Assembly: GCA_934436245.1 (NCBI GenBank)
Contig: CAKSAM010000034.1
Coordinates: 1 to 29,747, forward strand
Source of the DNA: an uncultured Acetatifactor sp.
GTDB taxonomy: Bacteria; Bacillota; Clostridia; Lachnospirales; Lachnospiraceae
Reading direction: 5' to 3'
DNA: 29,747 nt
The position numbers were made by a program, and so were the translations under genes. Below, in pieces: positions 5,876 to 14,130 of the stretch. The first letter of the stretch is position 1, and every line of letters begins with the position of its first letter. The notes below the pieces were generated by a model. The model did not search any database, was not told the origin of the DNA, and saw nothing but the letters and a program-made list of their open reading frames with translations.

Positions 5876-6822
5876 GTCTCTTCCTCCTTCAGGATCTCTC
5901 TGATTTTATCTTCCTGTAAATGCTCTCCGATGACGATCAGCACCTCCTGCCCCACAGCGACAGGCTGCATCGTATGACTGTCCGGTGTAGCATTCAATTC
6001 CATCCATTGTCCTGCTCCGTTTTTCACAAAACCCTTGATCCGGAATACTTCTCCGCAGGACTTGTCGGCAAACAGTCTGGGCACTGCCTGTTCCAGAGCC
6101 TCCGTCTTAATCTTCTCTTCCATGAAAAATAAAGAGTCGAAGCTCTGCCCATTCTCTAAATCCATCTTGCGGTAACTTTCCAGACGATAACCGCATTTGG
6201 ATACTTCCTCTAAATCTTCTTTTGTCAGATCCGTGAGATTTGTCTGTAAGATATCCTTCTTGGGGTCGATTCTCCGGTCACAGCGGATCTGTTCCAGTGC
6301 CCGGTTGAGATGTGCCACCGTGTCCTCACACTGTTCCCTGGTGGCTGCATCCGCATGGCTCAGGATCACTTTTCCGGCATTGGCAGCCTCCGATGCCAGC
6401 AGATAGTCCGCCTGCTGTGAGAGATTTTTCTCCAGTCTTGCATCCAGTATGGCGATGACATTGCCGACCTCGTACCACTGGTCCAGCGGTTCCTCCCGAA
6501 GTACATCAAAAAACTCGTCTACATCATAGATTCCCGACGGCTCCACCAGCACCCTGTCATAACCGCACATCCGCATGGAGATCAGCTTCGTACGGAAACG
6601 CCTCCTGTGGCTCTCCGCATCGCATCCTCCGGCGATCATCTCCAGTTCGCACTGATCTCCCCTGAGTTCGTGGAGCATCAGCATATCCACGTTAATGGCA
6701 CCGAAATCATTTTCCAGAATACCGATATGCAATCCCTGATCCATCAGGTATTCTGCATATTTTTTCAGAAAAGTAGTCTTTCCGGATCCCAGGAAGCCCG
6801 TGATCAGATCGATCGTTACCAT
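5863..6822 (-). CDS. CobW/G3E-family GTPase, metal or cofactor chaperone
   Basis: This 319-residue protein has an N-terminal P-loop (GFLGSGKTT, 9-17), ENDFGAINVD for the following switch region, VEPSG in place of the usual ETTG/ETSG, and LSHAD where NKxD/SKxD is usual. A C-terminal CobW_C-like region follows from about 230. Most CobW/COG0523 proteins have a CxCC metal-binding motif after the switch; here the matching place reads AGGCDAES with only C67. This suggests an altered metal site or a different substrate. It lies 46 nt after the GNAT gene and is coupled to the DUF5058-like gene, so it may serve that transport system. Family secure; substrate unknown. Confidence 0.82.
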   Translation of the reverse strand: MVTIDLITGFLGSGKTTFLKKYAEYLMDQGLHIGILENDFGAINVDMLMLHELRGDQCELEMIAGGCDAESHRRRFRTKLISMRMCGYDRVLVEPSGIYDVDEFFDVLREEPLDQWYEVGNVIAILDARLEKNLSQQADYLLASEAANAGKVILSHADAATREQCEDTVAHLNRALEQIRCDRRIDPKKDILQTNLTDLTKEDLEEVSKCGYRLESYRKMDLENGQSFDSLFFMEEKIKTEALEQAVPRLFADKSCGEVFRIKGFVKNGAGQWMELNATPDSHTMQPVAVGQEVLIVIGEHLQEDKIREILKEEETCQS

Positions 6823-6868
6823 ATATCATCTTTCCTCTCTGTTTCATTGATCTGCGTAGTGATCACTT

Positions 6869-7414
6869 CTATAATTCTTTCTCATAACACCAGTAGGAAT
6901 GCCCGAAAAGCTCACATTCCCCTGCCGTGGTAAAATGCAATTTTTCATAAGAACGCAAGGCTTTCACATTGTCCTTTGCCACTAAAATGTGTACCGCCTT
7001 ATAACCCTGTGATTTCAATTCCGCCATAGCTTCCTGCAACAGGAGCCTGGCAATGCCGCAGTTCTGATATTCTGCCGCCACTCCCAGTCTGGACAGCTCT
7101 GCCACCGGGGTAAGATCCTCTGACCAACAGGACAGTGCCTCCACTTCCGGGTCATCATCCATAGAGATCACACCCATTAATCGTCCTCTCGTAGCAGACA
7201 GCCTCGCCCCCTGTTCTCTCTCATCAGGTTCCGGCATTCTCTCATACAGACAAAACAATGCATTTCTCGACAGGTCAAATTCCACTTCCCGTTCTGTGGG
7301 ATAATTTTCTGTCCAGACACAATATTCGGTTCCGATCAGGGAACGGTATAATTGCAGGATCTCTTCTGCTTCTTCTCTGCGTGCCCTGCGAAATTCCATG
7401 TGTTGATCCTTCAT
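6869..7414 (-). CDS. GNAT family N-acetyltransferase
   Basis: This 181-residue protein has the GNAT fold pattern: the acetyl-CoA binding segment LGVAAEYQNCGIARLLLQEA (about 109-128, of the form V-x-x-x-x-Q-x-x-G-x-A), then VAKDN-x-KALRSYEKLHF typical of motif B. The acceptor is not predictable. Two starts are possible: ATG at 7414 with AAAGGA about 10 nt upstream, or the internal ATG at 7399 (MEFRRARREE) with AAGGA 7 nt upstream. The second places the fold nearer the N-terminus. It sits 36 nt downstream of the lipoprotein gene in the same run. Confidence 0.85.
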   Translation of the reverse strand: MKDQHMEFRRARREEAEEILQLYRSLIGTEYCVWTENYPTEREVEFDLSRNALFCLYERMPEPDEREQGARLSATRGRLMGVISMDDDPEVEALSCWSEDLTPVAELSRLGVAAEYQNCGIARLLLQEAMAELKSQGYKAVHILVAKDNVKALRSYEKLHFTTAGECELFGHSYWCYEKEL

Positions 7415-7450
7415 GCTGTTCCATTCCTTTACTGACTTATCTTTTACGTT

Positions 7451-8539
7451 TTATAGTTCTCCGGTGCCGCCGCATACAGTACACTTTTTGTCTCCGTGAC
7501 ACAGAATGCAGTCATCAGAGATCACACCCTTGCCATGACAGATACTACAGGACTTACCACCGCTTCCACCGCACTGCTGGCAGGTATTTCCACCACTGCC
7601 TCCACAATGCCTGCAGCTGGTTCCGCTGGTAGCATCCACACCGCTGCCGCCGCATCCGGGACAGGTCTGTCTGCCACTGCCTCCACAGGTTCCGCAGGTC
7701 TCCCACAAGGATCCTCCACAACGCTTACAGGGTGCTGTACCACCCTTGCATTCCTGGCAGATTCCGGTTCCATCACAGGCGGTACACTTTGTCTTCTGTG
7801 AAACGTTTGTTGCCGATCCATTACCTGTAATTCCGTTTTCCGGAACTGCATTGTTTTCTCCGCTTTCCGCCGCATTTCCAACCTTATCTGAATTAGCTGA
7901 ACTACCCGAATTACCTGAATTGCCTGTCTTATCCGGAACAGTATCCCCAACTCCTGTGTCGGCTCCTTCAATGGCGACCGGCGTACCGGCATCCTGCAGC
8001 TCCAAGACAGCATCCACACCTTGTTCTTTTAATTCCGCAGTAACTGTAGCCGCGATCACCTGTTCCACTGTGTCTGCCTGCCCTGACTCCGTTGATTTTT
8101 CCAGATCTATGGTGATATTTTTACCGTCTGCCAGATACTCTTTTGCCACTGCCTGCTGTATGATCACAGGCATAGCCTTTTCCACATCCATCCCCGTGAG
8201 ATCCGTCTCTGAGAACAGATTCTCCGCATCCTGATTCAGGCATGCAACCGCCACTACCTTTGACTGCTCATCCAGATATAACCTGAATTCGGGATTGATC
8301 GTGATATGCAGACAATATGCGTAGTCCGGTGTTTCCGGATCTGTTGTCTCTGCCTGCTCTTCTGCCGCAGCAGTCTGTTCTGTAGCAGTTACAGCGATGT
8401 CCGTGTGTACCTGTGATTCTTCCGCTTCCTGTGCTTTATTGCCGCAGCCGGATAACAGCAACAGGCTTATTCCCGTTAACAACGCCGCTATTTTGATTCT
8501 TTGACCCGATAACACTTCTGCCTTGTTTCTCTTTTTCAT
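7451..8539 (-). CDS. Lipoprotein with RsgI-like domain and ten CxxC motifs
   Basis: This 362-residue protein has a lipoprotein signal peptide with lipobox LLSG-C32. An acidic linker follows. Residues about 73-148 read like the extracellular middle domain of RsgI-type anti-sigma factors: 'hITINPEFRLYLDE.SKVVAVACLNQDAE.L' followed by a 'G(M)DVEKAMPVIIQQAV' helix. A Ser/Asn/Gly-rich linker spans about 190-248. The C-terminal 110 residues hold ten CxxC pairs starting at C252, C261, C271, C282, C293, C309, C320, C331, C344 and C353, many as CxxCxGxG, the DnaJ zinc-finger pattern, where DnaJ itself has only four. The protein should be anchored outside the membrane. I know no such combination by name; role unknown. 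The start has GAGGT upstream. Confidence 0.75.
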   Translation of the reverse strand: MKKRNKAEVLSGQRIKIAALLTGISLLLLSGCGNKAQEAEESQVHTDIAVTATEQTAAAEEQAETTDPETPDYAYCLHITINPEFRLYLDEQSKVVAVACLNQDAENLFSETDLTGMDVEKAMPVIIQQAVAKEYLADGKNITIDLEKSTESGQADTVEQVIAATVTAELKEQGVDAVLELQDAGTPVAIEGADTGVGDTVPDKTGNSGNSGSSANSDKVGNAAESGENNAVPENGITGNGSATNVSQKTKCTACDGTGICQECKGGTAPCKRCGGSLWETCGTCGGSGRQTCPGCGGSGVDATSGTSCRHCGGSGGNTCQQCGGSGGKSCSICHGKGVISDDCILCHGDKKCTVCGGTGEL

Positions 8540-8569
8540 GTCCTACCTCATGGCTTTCTTGCTTCTGTT

Positions 8570-9244
8570 TTACACCTTTAATGTTTTCAGATACTCTTTC
8601 TGCTCCCGGGTGATCCGGTAGCTTTCCCTCGCCTTCTGTATGGTCTTGTTATGAGTCCATGGATCCAAGCATTTTTTCTCGATATAATAAGCGGCGGCAT
8701 CCCACTGTTTTGCCAGTGCCGTGGCATAGAACCACGCTATCATCATATTCACATAATATTCTTCCGAATGTACCGCTGCCGGAATCTCCAGATATTCCAC
8801 CCGGAAATCCTCATCCAGAAAATGCGTCATCAGCATTTCCATCCCAAAGCGGCAGGTATAGGGGTGGCCCGAAGCTGTCCATTCTCTTATTTTGTCTATG
8901 AGTTCGTCTTTGTTTTTGCGAAACACCGCCGGAGAAAAAATATCACACACCGCCCAGTTATCCACATAAGGCAGGAAGCGCTCCACTTCTTTTACACAGA
9001 CTTCGTAATCTTTGATCTCCGCCACCAGCAACGCATGTAAAATATTTTCATCATAATAAGTGTGCGGCAGCTGCTTCAAAAACTCTACGCTCTCCGGATC
9101 CTTTCCGTACTCCTTCGCAAGCTTACGAATAGTGGGAATGCGGACGCCGATAATCGTCTCCACAGGAATCGTCGGGATCAGCTTGCTCTGAAAATCACGA
9201 TAACCTTTATCTTGCAATTGAAATAATAATTTCTGTGCTTTCAT
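8570..9244 (-). CDS. DNA alkylation repair protein, AlkD-like HEAT-repeat family
   Basis: The product is 224 residues from the ATG at 9244, chosen because AGGAG lies 8 nt upstream. An in-frame extension to 9289 has no ribosome binding site and overlaps the promoter. The protein is helical throughout. It carries the PTIRKLAKE block, the YVDNWAVCDIF block and TCRFGMEMLM, matching the AlkD/DUF of DNA alkylation repair enzymes, where Trp and Asp of the NWA-x-CD segment and a later Arg line the DNA groove. AlkD excises N3- and N7-alkylated purines. It heads the minus-strand gene run with a clear promoter. Confidence 0.83.
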   Translation of the reverse strand: MKAQKLLFQLQDKGYRDFQSKLIPTIPVETIIGVRIPTIRKLAKEYGKDPESVEFLKQLPHTYYDENILHALLVAEIKDYEVCVKEVERFLPYVDNWAVCDIFSPAVFRKNKDELIDKIREWTASGHPYTCRFGMEMLMTHFLDEDFRVEYLEIPAAVHSEEYYVNMMIAWFYATALAKQWDAAAYYIEKKCLDPWTHNKTIQKARESYRITREQKEYLKTLKV

Positions 9245-9277
9245 ACAATTTTCTCCTGATCTGTCTGCTTTCTGTTT

Positions 9278-9306
9278 ATTGTAGCACAAGCTTTACACAT
9301 ATGCAA
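9278..9306 (-). promoter_or_regulatory. Promoter of the AlkD-like gene and following run
   Basis: On the minus strand, TTGCAT (9301-9306), a 17-nt spacer, then TACAAT (9278-9283) with an extended -10 TGC. It lies about 35 nt before the chosen start codon and directly follows the terminator at 9336-9374. Confidence 0.75.
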
Positions 9307-9335
9307 AAAATCGTAACGCAAAGAAATCAAAAATA

Positions 9336-9374
9336 AGAACCGTGATTTGTAGGTAAGTTCCCAATCACGGTTCT
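9336..9374 (-). terminator. Intrinsic terminator of the Na/Pi transporter gene
   Basis: AGAACCGTGATT (9336-9347) pairs perfectly over 12 bp with AATCACGGTTCT (9363-9374) around a 15-nt loop. On the minus strand it is followed by TATTTTTGATTT. It separates the transporter gene from the AlkD-like gene. Confidence 0.85.
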
Positions 9375-9420
9375 CATTTTGTCTCTGTGGGGCTCATTGC
9401 CCATATAGATTTATTTCTTG

Positions 9421-11073
9421 TCAGTGTTTGTTGTCGCCATCTTCCATGTCTTCCTCGGTTGTAATGGCGAAAGCAATGTTGGTAGCATGGTCTGCTACTC
9501 TTTCCAGTCCGGATACGATATCCGAGAAGATCATACCTGCTTCGGGAGAACACTCCCCCTTCGTCAAACGCTCTACATGTTTCTTCTGGAGTTCACGTTC
9601 TTTCTCGTCTACCCGGTCCTCCAGGGTAACGATTTCCTGCATATGAGATTCGTCACTTCTGGCAAACATCTCTACTGCATAACGGATGATCTTGTTGACC
9701 ATCTCCAACATATCTCCCAGTTCTTTCTGGGCTTCTTTGCTGATGGAAATACCTTCTTCCTTACGTTGTCTGGCAGCATCTGCCACATTCTCTGCATGGT
9801 CACCGATACGTTCGATATCATTTACCACATGGAACAGCGCACCCAGACTATTCAGATCCTCGATAGGCAATGTCGTCTGGTTGATCTTCACCAGATAATC
9901 TGTAATGGCATGATTCAGAAAATTAATATTTTTCTCTACTTCATATACTTCTTCAATATCTTCTTCATCCAGTGTGATCAGGGCATTCATGGCACGGTTC
10001 AGATTTTCCTCTGCCAGGGAAGCCATACGCTCCAGCTCCTTGATAACCTCTACCACTGCAGTGGCGGGGTTGAACACCACTTTGTCTCCAATATATTTTA
10101 ACTGATAGCTCTCTCTGTAACCTACCTTCTGATCCTCGCCGGGTACGATCAGATAAGTCATCCTGACCAGCCAGCCGGTGAACGGGAACAGCATAATTAC
10201 CTGTGCGATCTTGATCAGCGTATGAGCATTTGCCACGAATCGGCCATTATCTGCGGAGATAGACTTGATCAGTTCTACGATCTGATCTCCTGCAATGAAC
10301 AGGGCAATGTAAATGATCACCGTACCGATAATATTAAACAGAAGGTGGATCAGCGCTGCTCTCTTTGCATCCTTTTTACCGGTCATGGAGGCCAGCATTG
10401 CAGTTGCGCAGGCACCGATATTACATCCTAAAATAATATATAACGTTATGGGCAGTGGCAGCAGATCCTGATTAGCCAGTAAAAGTACAATACTGACTGT
10501 AACGGAAGAACTCTGAATAATGGCTGTCAGGGCAAATCCCATCAGCGTGGCTAAGAACGGATTCTTCAGAGACATCAGCAGATTTACCACCTGTGGTTCA
10601 TTCTTCATGTTTGCCATTGCCTGAGACATGGTACTTAAGCCTACAAACAGAATACCGAAGCCAACAACGACCTCAGCCACCTTTCGGACCTTTTCCTTCT
10701 TCGTAAACATCATCACAACTACGCCCACCAGCAAAATGAGTGGTGCTATTTTGGATAAATTAAAGGATACCAGCTGAGATGTAATGGTGGTACCGATGTT
10801 GGCACCGAGAATAACACCCGCCGCCTGATACAGATTCATCAGACCGGAGTTAACAAAGCTGACGACCATGACAGTACATGCCGAAGACGACTGAATGATA
10901 CCGGTAAAAATAATACCGACGATCATTCCCATGAAACGGTTTGTGGTGAAGATTTCCAGAATACGACGAAGTCTGGCACCTGCCACCTTCTCGATGGAAT
11001 CACTCATAAGTTCCATTCCGAATAGAAACAGTCCCAGACCTCCAGCCATTGTCAATATTGTTCCAAAGCTCAT
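9421..11073 (-). CDS. Na/Pi-cotransporter II family protein with PhoU-like domain
   Basis: The product is 550 residues from the ATG at 11073, which has GAGGG 7 nt upstream; a longer frame from a TTG at 11115 has no such signal. The N-terminal half is a membrane domain with two inverted repeats, each carrying the QSSS signature (QSSSACTVMVV at about 61 and QSSSVTVSIVL at about 199) and paired GANIGTT / GCNIGACA segments. These are typical of NptA/YjbB-type Na/phosphate cotransporters. After about residue 340 comes a soluble helical PhoU-like domain with LFHVVNDIERIGDHAENVAD and a second SGLERVADHATNIAF repeat. The role is phosphate transport or phosphate homeostasis at the membrane. It is a single-gene unit with its own promoter and terminator. 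Confidence 0.9.
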   Translation of the reverse strand: MSFGTILTMAGGLGLFLFGMELMSDSIEKVAGARLRRILEIFTTNRFMGMIVGIIFTGIIQSSSACTVMVVSFVNSGLMNLYQAAGVILGANIGTTITSQLVSFNLSKIAPLILLVGVVVMMFTKKEKVRKVAEVVVGFGILFVGLSTMSQAMANMKNEPQVVNLLMSLKNPFLATLMGFALTAIIQSSSVTVSIVLLLANQDLLPLPITLYIILGCNIGACATAMLASMTGKKDAKRAALIHLLFNIIGTVIIYIALFIAGDQIVELIKSISADNGRFVANAHTLIKIAQVIMLFPFTGWLVRMTYLIVPGEDQKVGYRESYQLKYIGDKVVFNPATAVVEVIKELERMASLAEENLNRAMNALITLDEEDIEEVYEVEKNINFLNHAITDYLVKINQTTLPIEDLNSLGALFHVVNDIERIGDHAENVADAARQRKEEGISISKEAQKELGDMLEMVNKIIRYAVEMFARSDESHMQEIVTLEDRVDEKERELQKKHVERLTKGECSPEAGMIFSDIVSGLERVADHATNIAFAITTEEDMEDGDNKH

Positions 11074-11174
11074 TTCAAATCCCTCAATCTCTCTTGATTC
11101 TCTTCTTAAAATCAAAACAATTACTTTCAGATTTATTCACACAAAACTCTCTTAACAGAAACAATCCAAAATAT

Positions 11175-11203
11175 ATTGTACGGGATAGAATTAAAACTTG
11201 CAA
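11175..11203 (-). promoter_or_regulatory. Promoter of the Na/Pi transporter gene
   Basis: On the minus strand, TTGCAA (11198-11203), a 17-nt spacer, TACAAT (11175-11180). The predicted leader is about 95 nt. The AT-rich region 11074-11283 between this gene and ribF holds no other gene, and I see no clear terminator after ribF. Confidence 0.7.
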
Positions 11204-11283
11204 TGTAAAATTTACTTTTCTTTTACTTTTCTTTACAAAAATTTACGCTTTTTCGCCGTATTTTTCCAGAAAAAAATCCATTT

Positions 11284-12195
11284 TCAGGCATTTCGGCCAT
11301 CTGCGATATCCCTGTCCAACTGGCTTTTGAGTTCCTCCAGAGAACCAAATTTACGTTCTGGACGCCGAAAACTCTTTAATGCCACCTCAATCTCTTGTCC
11401 GTAGATGTCCTGGTAAAAATCATACAGATAGGATTCCACACCCATCACTTTCTCTGCTGAGACTGTCGGCTTCGTTCCCACATTACTGATGGCTTTGTAG
11501 GTTTTTCCATTGTAACGCACCGTCGCATAATAAACTCCGTTGGGTGGAAGCAGTTTTCCTGTTGGCGGCAGAAGATTTACGGTAGGAAATCCCAGGGTAT
11601 GTCCGATATGATTGCCGTGCTCCACCGTTCCCACTAATGTATAGGGCATTCCCAGCATCTTTTCCGCCTCTTCCATCCGCCCCTCTTCCACCAGCTTACG
11701 GATGTAAGTGGAGCTGACCTCAATGCCATCCACTTCGATCTTCTCTATGGTCCGGACGCAAAAACCTAACTGTGGAGCCATTTTCTCTAAAAGTTCCGCA
11801 TTGCCTGCACCATTTTTTCCAAAAGACAGATCTTCACCTGCCGCTACAAAACGGGTATTCATCTGTTTTGCCAGAATCTCCGTTGCAAAACGCTCTGGCT
11901 CTGTGGCCGCAGTCTCTTTTGTCAGCGGAAATTCGATCAAAATATCAATACCCAGACGTTCGAAAAGACGCCTTTTCTCTTCTCTTGTCGTCAATTCTTT
12001 TCCATCCGACAGTCCGAACAGCACCGACGGCGTCGGGTCAAAAGTAAACACGCATGCCGCCAGTCCATTTTTTTTCCGGTCCAGAATCTCCTCTAGAAGT
12101 CTTCTATGCCCCAGATGGACACCGTCAAATTTGCCGATGGCTACCGCCGTATCTTTTTCCAGATAAAAGTCTGTTGTTCCTGCAATGATTTCCAA
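11284..12195 (-). CDS. ribF: Bifunctional riboflavin kinase/FAD synthetase
   Basis: This 303-residue RibF makes FMN from riboflavin and then FAD. The N-terminal nucleotidyltransferase half has GKFDGVHLGHRRLL (the HxGH site), FTFDPTPSVLFG and the STYIRKLVEEG segment. The C-terminal riboflavin kinase half begins near GTVEHGNHIGHTLGFPTVNL and includes GVYYATVRYNGKTYKAISN and GTKPTV. Length is normal. It is the last gene of the rimP-infB-truB operon, a standard Firmicutes position, 67 nt downstream of truB. No FMN riboswitch is visible upstream. Confidence 0.95.
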   Translation of the reverse strand: MEIIAGTTDFYLEKDTAVAIGKFDGVHLGHRRLLEEILDRKKNGLAACVFTFDPTPSVLFGLSDGKELTTREEKRRLFERLGIDILIEFPLTKETAATEPERFATEILAKQMNTRFVAAGEDLSFGKNGAGNAELLEKMAPQLGFCVRTIEKIEVDGIEVSSTYIRKLVEEGRMEEAEKMLGMPYTLVGTVEHGNHIGHTLGFPTVNLLPPTGKLLPPNGVYYATVRYNGKTYKAISNVGTKPTVSAEKVMGVESYLYDFYQDIYGQEIEVALKSFRRPERKFGSLEELKSQLDRDIADGRNA

Positions 12196-12221
12196 GTCTG
12201 TTTCCTGCTTTCTGTATTACG

Positions 12222-12260
12222 GGTACAACGTTAGTCTGATACTTCAGAAGACATTGTACC
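12222..12260 (-). repeat. Intercistronic hairpin between truB and ribF
   Basis: GGTACAA (12222-12228) and TTGTACC (12254-12260) form a perfect 7-bp stem. Inner GTCT/AGAC can extend it. There is no U-tract, so a processing or stability element is more likely than a terminator. Confidence 0.45.
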
Positions 12261-12262
12261 GG

Positions 12263-13174
12263 TTAACTTTTGGGCGCTGTACCCGGGAATATTTTCACGG
12301 GCTTGTACCATTCTTTCATCCCGTCATACGTATAGATGCCCACAAAGCTGTCATTCTCTCTGTAGACACGGATCCATTCGCCTTCCGGATGAATGGTCTG
12401 TTCCGTGGTCTGACCCGGATAAAAAGCATTCCCGTTGTCGATCAGTTTGCGCCATTTTTCTTCCACATGCAGCATGGGAAAATCCGCAAAAATACAGTCT
12501 GTGGGAAGCAGCGCCTCCTCCAGTCTGTCCGTATCCCGAAGTTCCTGTAACCGTGCAAGTGTCAGGGCATCCTCTAACCGGAACTCCCCGACTCTGGTGC
12601 GGATCAGGCTTTGCATGGTACCGCCGCAGCCTAGCTTTTCTCCAATATCGGCACAGAGACTGCGGATATAGGTCCCCTTGGAGCATTCCACACGGAATTT
12701 TACCACGGGAAGCTTTATTTCCAGAATCTCGATAACAGGCAGATCCACATGCCTTGCCTGCCGTTCCACTTCCTTACCTGCCCTGGCCAGCTCATAGAGC
12801 TTCTTTCCATTGACCTTCAGTGCGGAATACATGGGTGGGATCTGGTCATAGCCACCGACAAAACCAGCGATCACATCACGCACCTGTGCCTCACTTACCG
12901 TCACTTCCCGTTCTTCCAGTACGGTTCCCGTGGTATCCTGGGTATCCGTGAGCTGCCCCAGTAAAAGCTCCGCCACATATTCCTTGGTTCTGTCCGTCAG
13001 CATCTCACATGCTCTGGTGGCACTCCCCAGACATACAGGGAGCACACCGGTAGCCTGTGGATCCAGTGTACCTGTGTGCCCTATCTTTTTCTGCCGGCAG
13101 ATCCCACGAAGCTTGGCTACCACATCATGAGAGGTAAAACCTGCTTCCTTGTATACATTGATGATGCCGTCCAT
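12263..13174 (-). CDS. truB: tRNA pseudouridine(55) synthase
   Basis: This 303-residue TruB converts U55 of the tRNA T-arm to pseudouridine. The catalytic motif KIGHTGTLDPQATGVLPVCLG contains the nucleophile D38. Other family blocks are GxTSHDVV near the start, EYVAELLLGQLTDTQDTTG, QIPPMYSALKVNGKKLYELAR and CSKGTYIRSLCADIGEKLG. A PUA-like tail follows. The start codon overlaps the nrnA stop (TAATG), so the two are translationally coupled. Confidence 0.96.
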   Translation of the reverse strand: MDGIINVYKEAGFTSHDVVAKLRGICRQKKIGHTGTLDPQATGVLPVCLGSATRACEMLTDRTKEYVAELLLGQLTDTQDTTGTVLEEREVTVSEAQVRDVIAGFVGGYDQIPPMYSALKVNGKKLYELARAGKEVERQARHVDLPVIEILEIKLPVVKFRVECSKGTYIRSLCADIGEKLGCGGTMQSLIRTRVGEFRLEDALTLARLQELRDTDRLEEALLPTDCIFADFPMLHVEEKWRKLIDNGNAFYPGQTTEQTIHPEGEWIRVYRENDSFVGIYTYDGMKEWYKPVKIFPGTAPKS

Positions 13175-14130
13175 TAATCCTGTTCTCCCCGCAGTTGCTT
13201 ATCGATGTGCAGTGACAAATTGTTGACGCAGTCATGGAAGGTTCCCTTCATGGTGCAGCCTGCGGCACGTACATGTCCGCCACCACCGAAGAAAGAGGCT
13301 ACCTTCGCCACATCTACCTTCTCGTTGGAACGCATGCTGACCTTGTACTCCAGTACATTGGTTTCATACATGAAAATCGCACAATCTATGCCCTTGATAT
13401 TGCGCAGCTGGTTCACTATGCCGTCCAGATCTCCCGGTACCGCATTGTAGAAATCCATGGTCTTGCGGTCCACCATGCTCACGATGCAGCGGCCGTCCAT
13501 GAAGCGTATGCTCTCCATCAGGGCTCTGCCCATGATCTGTGTCTGCAGATACGTCTTCTGATAAAAGCTTTCCTCGATCAGCTTCGAAAAATTGAATCCA
13601 AAAGAGATCAGAAATGCTGCCGCCTGCAATGTCTCCGGTGTCGTATTGGAATACTGGAATACGCCGGTATCGTGGATGATGCCGGTATACAATGCTTCCG
13701 CAATATCCTTGTCGATAAGTTCCGCATCCATAATGTGATACAGCACCTCACAGGCACTGCCCACTTCAGGACGGACCAGATTCACATCACCGCAGCCGGA
13801 ATTGCTGATGTGATGATCGATATTGATCTTCTTTTTCGCATTCTGGAAATATTTCTCTGCGTCTCCCAGACGGTCTGGGCTGCAATCCAGAGCAAAATAT
13901 ACATCAAAAGGCTCCTGCTCCGGACACACGGTCTGAATCTCATCATATCCCTTCAGATAGGAAAACTCTTCGGAAGGCTTCTGCAGATATACGGTAACTT
14001 CCGATCCGGGAAGGAGCTTACGCAGGTACATCTGTAAGGACAGACATACACCCACGCAGTCTCCGTCGGGACGAATATGTCCGCTGATGCCGATTTTTTC
14101 CGCACCATTACATTCTTTGCGTAAATCCAT
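13174..14130 (-). CDS. nrnA: DHH-family bifunctional oligoribonuclease/pAp phosphatase
   Basis: This 318-residue DHH/DHHA1 phosphoesterase has the metal motifs HIRPDGDCVGV, FALDCSPD, NIDHHISN and a later GIIHDTGVFQYSNT, and the C-terminal DHHA1 glycine motif FFGGGGHVRAAG. NrnA degrades short RNA oligonucleotides and dephosphorylates pAp. It overlaps rbfA by one base (TAATG) and truB likewise, placing it firmly in the rbfA-nrnA-truB block common in Firmicutes. Confidence 0.92.
   Translation of the reverse strand: MDLRKECNGAEKIGISGHIRPDGDCVGVCLSLQMYLRKLLPGSEVTVYLQKPSEEFSYLKGYDEIQTVCPEQEPFDVYFALDCSPDRLGDAEKYFQNAKKKINIDHHISNSGCGDVNLVRPEVGSACEVLYHIMDAELIDKDIAEALYTGIIHDTGVFQYSNTTPETLQAAAFLISFGFNFSKLIEESFYQKTYLQTQIMGRALMESIRFMDGRCIVSMVDRKTMDFYNAVPGDLDGIVNQLRNIKGIDCAIFMYETNVLEYKVSMRSNEKVDVAKVASFFGGGGHVRAAGCTMKGTFHDCVNNLSLHIDKQLRGEQD

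Noticed and set aside
11284..12262. FMN riboswitch near ribF
   Set aside because: No FMN-aptamer-like conserved blocks are visible; only a short simple stem precedes ribF.
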